Assembly (NCBI RefSeq): GCF_000260435.1
Contig: NZ_BACQ01000058.1
Location: 1 to 64,000 of the forward strand
Direction of reading: 5' to 3'
Origin: Lacticaseibacillus zeae DSM 20178 = KCTC 3804
GTDB taxonomy: Bacteria; Bacillota; Bacilli; Lactobacillales; Lactobacillaceae
DNA length: 64,000 nt
Part shown: piece after piece, positions 61,801 through 64,000 of the stretch
Numbering within the stretch: the stretch's first letter is position 1
How the letters are laid out: each line of letters opens with the position of its first letter
Position numbers and translations under genes: made by a program
Notes under the pieces: model-generated
Database searches by the model: none
The model's input: the letters and a program-made list of their open reading frames with translations, nothing else
Told to the model about the DNA's origin: nothing

Positions 61801-63528
61801 CTTTGCCGCATCAGAAGCTTGGGTTGCAGCATCAGAAGCCTTTGCCGCTGCAGAAGATGCAGTGCTTGCCGCATTAGAAATCAAGGTATCGGAAGGATAC
61901 TTTTTAGCGTCAGTGCTTGCTTGGCTTGCTGAATCCGATGCCGCTTCTGCAGATTTCTTAGCATTACTTGCAAAATCTTTTGCATCTGCAGCTGCGGCAA
62001 TTGTCTTAGCTTTGTTCATAGCATCAGTTGCAACCTTGGCGGCATCAGATGCATCATTAGCTTCTTGCAAAGCTTTTGCAGCTTGTTCGTTTGCTTTGGC
62101 AGCAAGTGACGAGGCGTTACTTGCTGCTTTTGCTGCTTCGTTAGCATACGAACCAGCAGCATCATAGTTGCCAGCTTTATTGGCCGCATCTACTTGAGCA
62201 ACTGCACTCTCAACCGCCTTATTTGCATCCGCAACCGAAGTAGCCAGTCCCTTAGCGCCCGCAGCGTCACTAGCTGCTGCTGATGCAAGTCCTGCTGTCT
62301 TAGTGTTAGCAGCAGACGCAACACTATTGAGATCTGCTAGATCCTTGTTATCTGGATGTCTTGATGCAGCACCAGAGGTATAGGCGTACGCAGAACTGGC
62401 AGCTGTACTTGCCGTGTTTGCAATATCAGCGGCGGAATTTGCTGTCACCGTTGCTTGGCTTGCTGAAGTGCTTGCCGTAGAAGCTTCAGACGTTGGCTTC
62501 GTTGTATCTGCAGCTGGGATAACCCGAATAAAGAAGTACCCAGTAAAGGCGCCGACGAATTCTGTCGCACCGGTTGCTTGTGCAGCTTGAACGGTATAAA
62601 CAACTGCATACGTACCCGGCTTGTTGTAGTCTTCAACACTGTTCCATACTGGAATATTGGCATCTGTCTCTGGACGGCCAACTTGCTTGGCAAGCTCTGT
62701 GCTGATCTTAGGTAAAGGCGTGATCGCCGCAAATGGTCCATGAAACTGGCCATCACCGACATCGGTAGTCTGCGAATAGTCAATGGTACCTTCCGCTAAA
62801 CTTGCACTGAGCGTTACCCCATTACCTAATTCAAAGGTTACAAGTTGTTCGCCTTGTGTTGCAGCACTGGCGACTGCATTGTCAGGAAAGGCGCTCTTGA
62901 AAGCTGCGTCCCCCGCATGAATCGTCAAGTTGTTGGCAGTCATCAAAACAGACTTATCGCCATTTTGATCCATGGTCAGTGATTTGGGAAAATCACCGCT
63001 ATCACTCGCGACAGACCCCGAAGCCAGCGTAACCGAGCTTGCGGCTGCTGGGTTTGCAGTTGCTGAAGTTGCAGCTGCTGATGAAGCCGACGCAGATGCC
63101 GGAGTCGTTGCTGTTTGCACTTGTGGCGCCGTACTTTGTGTCTGCACATTGGTAGTAGCTGCTGAACTTGGTGCAGCAGCTTGTGCCTGGGAAGCAACCT
63201 GAACGCTTGCCTGAATTGCGGCATCATTAGCCTGACTCTGTTGGGCACCCGTACTTTGCGGCGCACGACTCTGCGCACTGGAAGCTGCTGATTGTTGTGC
63301 AACAGATGATGTTGGCGTCGAAGTATTGCTGAGTGCCGCCGCTGCCGCAATGGACTGCTCAACATTCGAGTCCGCATGAACCGGCGCCGATTCAGAAATA
63401 GCGACGCCAGCACCGCCGGCTAAGAACGCAAGGATACTATAAGCAAATACCCAACGCTTCCCCGCCTTATACATTTTGAAGTTCGTATTTTTCTTTACGA
63501 GCGTCTGCTTTTTATTGAACTTTTCCAT
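55804..63528 (-). CDS. Giant LPXTG surface protein with KxYKxGKxW signal and Ala/Ser/Asp-rich repeats, 2574 aa
   Basis: The signal has an exact KMYKAGKRW motif, cleaved near VHAD. Residues 55-165 are Ser/Ala/Gln/Thr-rich. Residues 170-345 form the only globular-looking part, with an Ig-like segment VEDYNKPGTYAVVYTV. Residues 345-2390 are helical repeats of about 65-95 residues built from SDAAKAA-like strings; many carry the marker Y(P)xDxxVS (for example KYPDDSTVS). Residues 2398-2535 are a Gly/Asn/Thr/Ser linker. LPQTGEDEAAG, a helix and RHRRHGA form the sortase signal. It is the likely main substrate of an accessory Sec/glycosylation system. GTGGGGCGAG precedes the ATG. Confidence 0.9.
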   Translation of the reverse strand: MEKFNKKQTLVKKNTNFKMYKAGKRWVFAYSILAFLAGGAGVAISESAPVHADSNVEQSIAAAAALSNTSTPTSSVAQQSAASSAQSRAPQSTGAQQSQANDAAIQASVQVASQAQAAAPSSAATTNVQTQSTAPQVQTATTPASASASSAAATSATANPAAASSVTLASGSVASDSGDFPKSLTMDQNGDKSVLMTANNLTIHAGDAAFKSAFPDNAVASAATQGEQLVTFELGNGVTLSASLAEGTIDYSQTTDVGDGQFHGPFAAITPLPKISTELAKQVGRPETDANIPVWNSVEDYNKPGTYAVVYTVQAAQATGATEFVGAFTGYFFIRVIPAADTTKPTSEASTASTSASQATVTANSAADIANTASTAASSAYAYTSGAASRHPDNKDLADLNSVASAANTKTAGLASAAASDAAGAKGLATSVADANKAVESAVAQVDAANKAGNYDAAGSYANEAAKAASNASSLAAKANEQAAKALQEANDASDAAKVATDAMNKAKTIAAAADAKDFASNAKKSAEAASDSASQASTDAKKYPSDTLISNAASTASSAAAKASDAATQASDAAKNGNESAASNAASDAASDAKIASDAAATAHNQANANEARGYADNAKASANQASASASQADNFAKEYPSDAKVSTAAAKADTAAKAASDAAKAADEAASKTDPHTAFSQAAIASQAAATASDAAAEAAKAASAASDANSSAAVTDAGKFADAAKKSADDAATSAKQAGSTKDKYPSDPLIVHAADTASSAAAKASDAATAAATAAKNGNVSGASDAASQTAGFAKDASDAASLATSEANVVRAKELAGQAKNSADQAAASATKAEGYAKQYPSDAAISKATSTATSAAAVASTAASDAATAAESGDVPTALEKAYDAANAAQVASAAASDAAKAAAAYGGGGNDSGGSGSNSQAGIYADAARRAANAASDSAKQAEANHDKYSSDSTVSTAASTASSAAADAAKAADAASDAAKTGDVAKASNAASTAESDARIASDAANTAAKAAEAASQAASKAASDAAKAAANDAAKASDAAKNAANDAANNRSDANIQSDADKASAAASQASTAAAKASDAASKDDSSTASKAATEASNAAKTANDAASDAASRAASNAAKAAADDAAKASDAAKSAASDAANNKSDANIQSDADTASTAASAANSAAAKASDAASKGDSATASKAAADASNAAKTARDAASDAASRAASNAAKAAADDAAKASDAAKKAASDAANNKSDANIQSDADRASAAASQASTAAAKASDAASKGDSATASKAATDASNAAKTANDAASRAANNAAKAAADDAAKASDAAKKAASDAANNQSDANIQSDADKAKAAASQASTAAAKASDAASKGDSATASKAAADASNAAKTASDAATDAATRAANNAAKTAADDAAKASDAARNGDSSTAAKAATDASNAANAAVSAASDAASRAANNAASDAHKSADAASDSASQASEFANNYPDNAAVSNAAKKAADAAADAAKAAKDADSAAKNHDAASASEAAKRAANAAAKAANAANDAAKAAQRASEAASQAAKEYADDARSSANDAAASASQASDYANKYPDDAAVSTAYKKASDAATDAAKAAQAADKAAKSGNVSDASDAASRAADDALKASNAANDAAKAAAKASEAALNAAKGYADNAHSSANEASDSATQANDYATKYPDDSTVSKAAKKASDAAADAAKAAQAADTAAKNGNVSDASEAADRAAADAVKASNAASDAAKAAAKASEAALNAAKGYADNAHSSANNASDSATQANDYASKYPDDSAVSNAAKKASDAAADAAKAAQAADTAAKSGNVAEASDAASRAADDAVKASNAANDAAKAAAKASEAASNAAKGYATDAHSSADKAADSAKQAANYANEYPQDSDVSTAYKKASDAATDAAKAAQDADVAAKSGNVADASNAASRAADDAVKASNAANDAAKAAAKASQAALNAAKDYAANAHSFANQASDSANQTSDYANKYPDNAVIADALKQASAAAADAAKAAQAADTAAKTGDVSGASNAASRAEADAVKAANAAKDAAKAASSAGNSGTSTAANGYADAASKSAKDAADSAKQTGSYANEYPNDKTIADANKTASDAASHAADAAKTAEQAAKAGDASKASDAASVAASDAKTASDAARTAAQEAANNAAKAAANDAAKASDAAKNAANDAKNNPSDAAINSDAAKASDAASNAADAAARASDAASKGDASAASQAANDAAKAANTATSAANDAATKAATNAVAGQDYVSAATSAAEAAKKSAALASDAAASTATIAKNDPNNKQIAYLNTDASTASSNAASYATDAATNANSAKIAQSLAGVFKEAGKADEAAKYTAAAKRYADAAIADANNAANAASRAEADRDLAKDLATQANNGALPDTNGNGTNGSGTNSNGSTSGNGSNGNGNNGQGTGTNGTGTGADANHNGSNGTNNGNGSNSNGNNSQGTGTNGSGADTTNNGGNGTNGTGTGLNGNGTNGSGSTTGANSVGKLSTTGATNGSAANNGNQFGNGSTSGDHSLPQTGEDEAAGAIALAGVGLMAALSLYGATRHRRHGA

Positions 63529-64000
63529 TTGCTCGCCCCACTTAATTAAAAAATTGGGACATCATTAGCCACATTTCTGATTAAAAATGTGAAAACGATG
63601 TCGCATAAATCTGTGGTTCAGTGGCAAAACCGAGTCTCAAGTTCGATTTACCATTTTTTACAAAAGCTGCTGAAATACTAACTTAAGCCTGCTGACCACC
63701 ATTAGTTTTAAGTGATGTTTTAAAATCCGAAAAAGGCTAGTCAGGTATTGGCGTTCTAGAATGACCAATATTGCTAGCATTTGGCGATCAGCAAGGCCAC
63801 AGCAACCCACCCAAGAGCCGGCGTACGTCAGACAGCTTGATGATTGCATTTGTGGTTTCGTTTAAAATTTGATGACAGGCAGGTCATTATTCATTTGCCT
63901 GTAATTACGATCACCTCCAGATATTATGCCTGTTATTTTGACGCATTCACATGTTATAACATTTCTCATGACATCACAACTCCAATGTTATAAAAAGATT
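63529..64000. other. Upstream region of the giant surface-protein gene
   Basis: 472 nt. It contains a perfect 12-bp palindrome ATGTTATAACAT at 63951-63962, a second ATGTTATAA at about 63984, and on the minus strand GGAGGTGATC (63909-63918), a full match to the 16S anti-Shine-Dalgarno, without a normal gene after it. The promoter of the 2574-aa gene is expected here. Confidence 0.5.

Noticed and set aside
55804-63528. CRISPR array or other short-repeat nucleic-acid structure
   Set aside because: The repeats are in-frame protein repeats with codon-level drift and no constant repeat with unique spacers.
63658-63849. Possible 63-codon minus-strand gene upstream of the giant gene
   Set aside because: No ribosome site, no similarity recognised, and it lies in the probable leader.

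Overview
The window looks like chromosomal DNA of a low-to-mid GC lactic acid bacterium of the Lacticaseibacillus (Lactobacillus casei/paracasei/rhamnosus) group. The signs are AGGAGG-type ribosome sites, several TTG/GTG starts, an LPXTG adhesin with a Ser-rich stalk, KxYKxGKxW export signals, a GH78 rhamnosidase and a Zur/MntR/fluoride-riboswitch complement typical of Firmicutes. Species is not determined from sequence alone. No rRNA, tRNA, CRISPR array or intact insertion sequence was seen.

0-19 kb is rich in metal and ion homeostasis. It holds a Ca2+/Mn2+-type P-type ATPase, a multicopper oxidase with a DHA2 exporter, a CDF-like cation transporter with a CzrA-type ArsR sensor, an ATPase-permease-binding protein operon of the manganese (PsaBCA/MtsBCA) type, a zinc-independent ribosomal protein S14 paralog with a 39-aa basic protein, two paralogous zinc-binding lipoproteins, and tandem crcB fluoride channels behind a fluoride riboswitch. 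Three Zur-type palindromes (12188, 12331, 16693) and TTAGG-N4-CCTAA sites (180, 11372, with a weaker one at 3301) tie these genes into zinc and probable manganese regulons. An LPXTG MSCRAMM-like adhesin lies between the two zinc-binding proteins.

19-25.7 kb holds a frameshifted GPH sugar symporter divergent from an alpha-L-rhamnosidase, twin 82-aa membrane proteins, and a cluster of palindromic repeats. 25.7-30 kb is a PadR-DUF1700-DUF4097-ABC cluster, probably an envelope-stress type unit, with a palindrome over its promoter. 30-35.4 kb is an unusual five-gene operon in which every gene overlaps the next: SsuC-like permease, SsuB-like ATPase, membrane acyltransferase, acyl-adenylate ligase, SsuA-like binding protein. 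35.7-38.5 kb is a DUF1430/ABC pair like lactococcin-972-type exporters but without a visible bacteriocin gene. 39-42.4 kb has a matrixin metalloprotease and a T-box-controlled B3/B4-domain protein.

42.4-63.5 kb is the most unusual region and looks like one functional locus: a surface-protein export/glycosylation system of the accessory-Sec type. Three substrates carry KxYKxGKxW-like signal peptides: a 2574-aa Ala/Ser/Asp repeat protein ending in LPQTG, an 803-aa protein and a 482-aa protein, the last two with Gly-rich hydrophobic cores. A C-terminal beta-sandwich module recurs in the 803-aa protein, in a stand-alone 81-aa protein and in a CAP-domain protein. That CAP protein is separated from its signal-bearing half by a single in-frame amber codon. 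Nearby are cytosolic-looking partners: a degenerate GT-B protein, two further proteins with the same beta-strand-repeat module, and two coiled-coil proteins with very similar N-termini. SecA2/SecY2 themselves are not in the window.

A family of about 125-bp imperfect palindromes recurs at least seven times. Most copies sit directly after the T-tract of an intrinsic terminator, including one inside the leader of the T-box gene.
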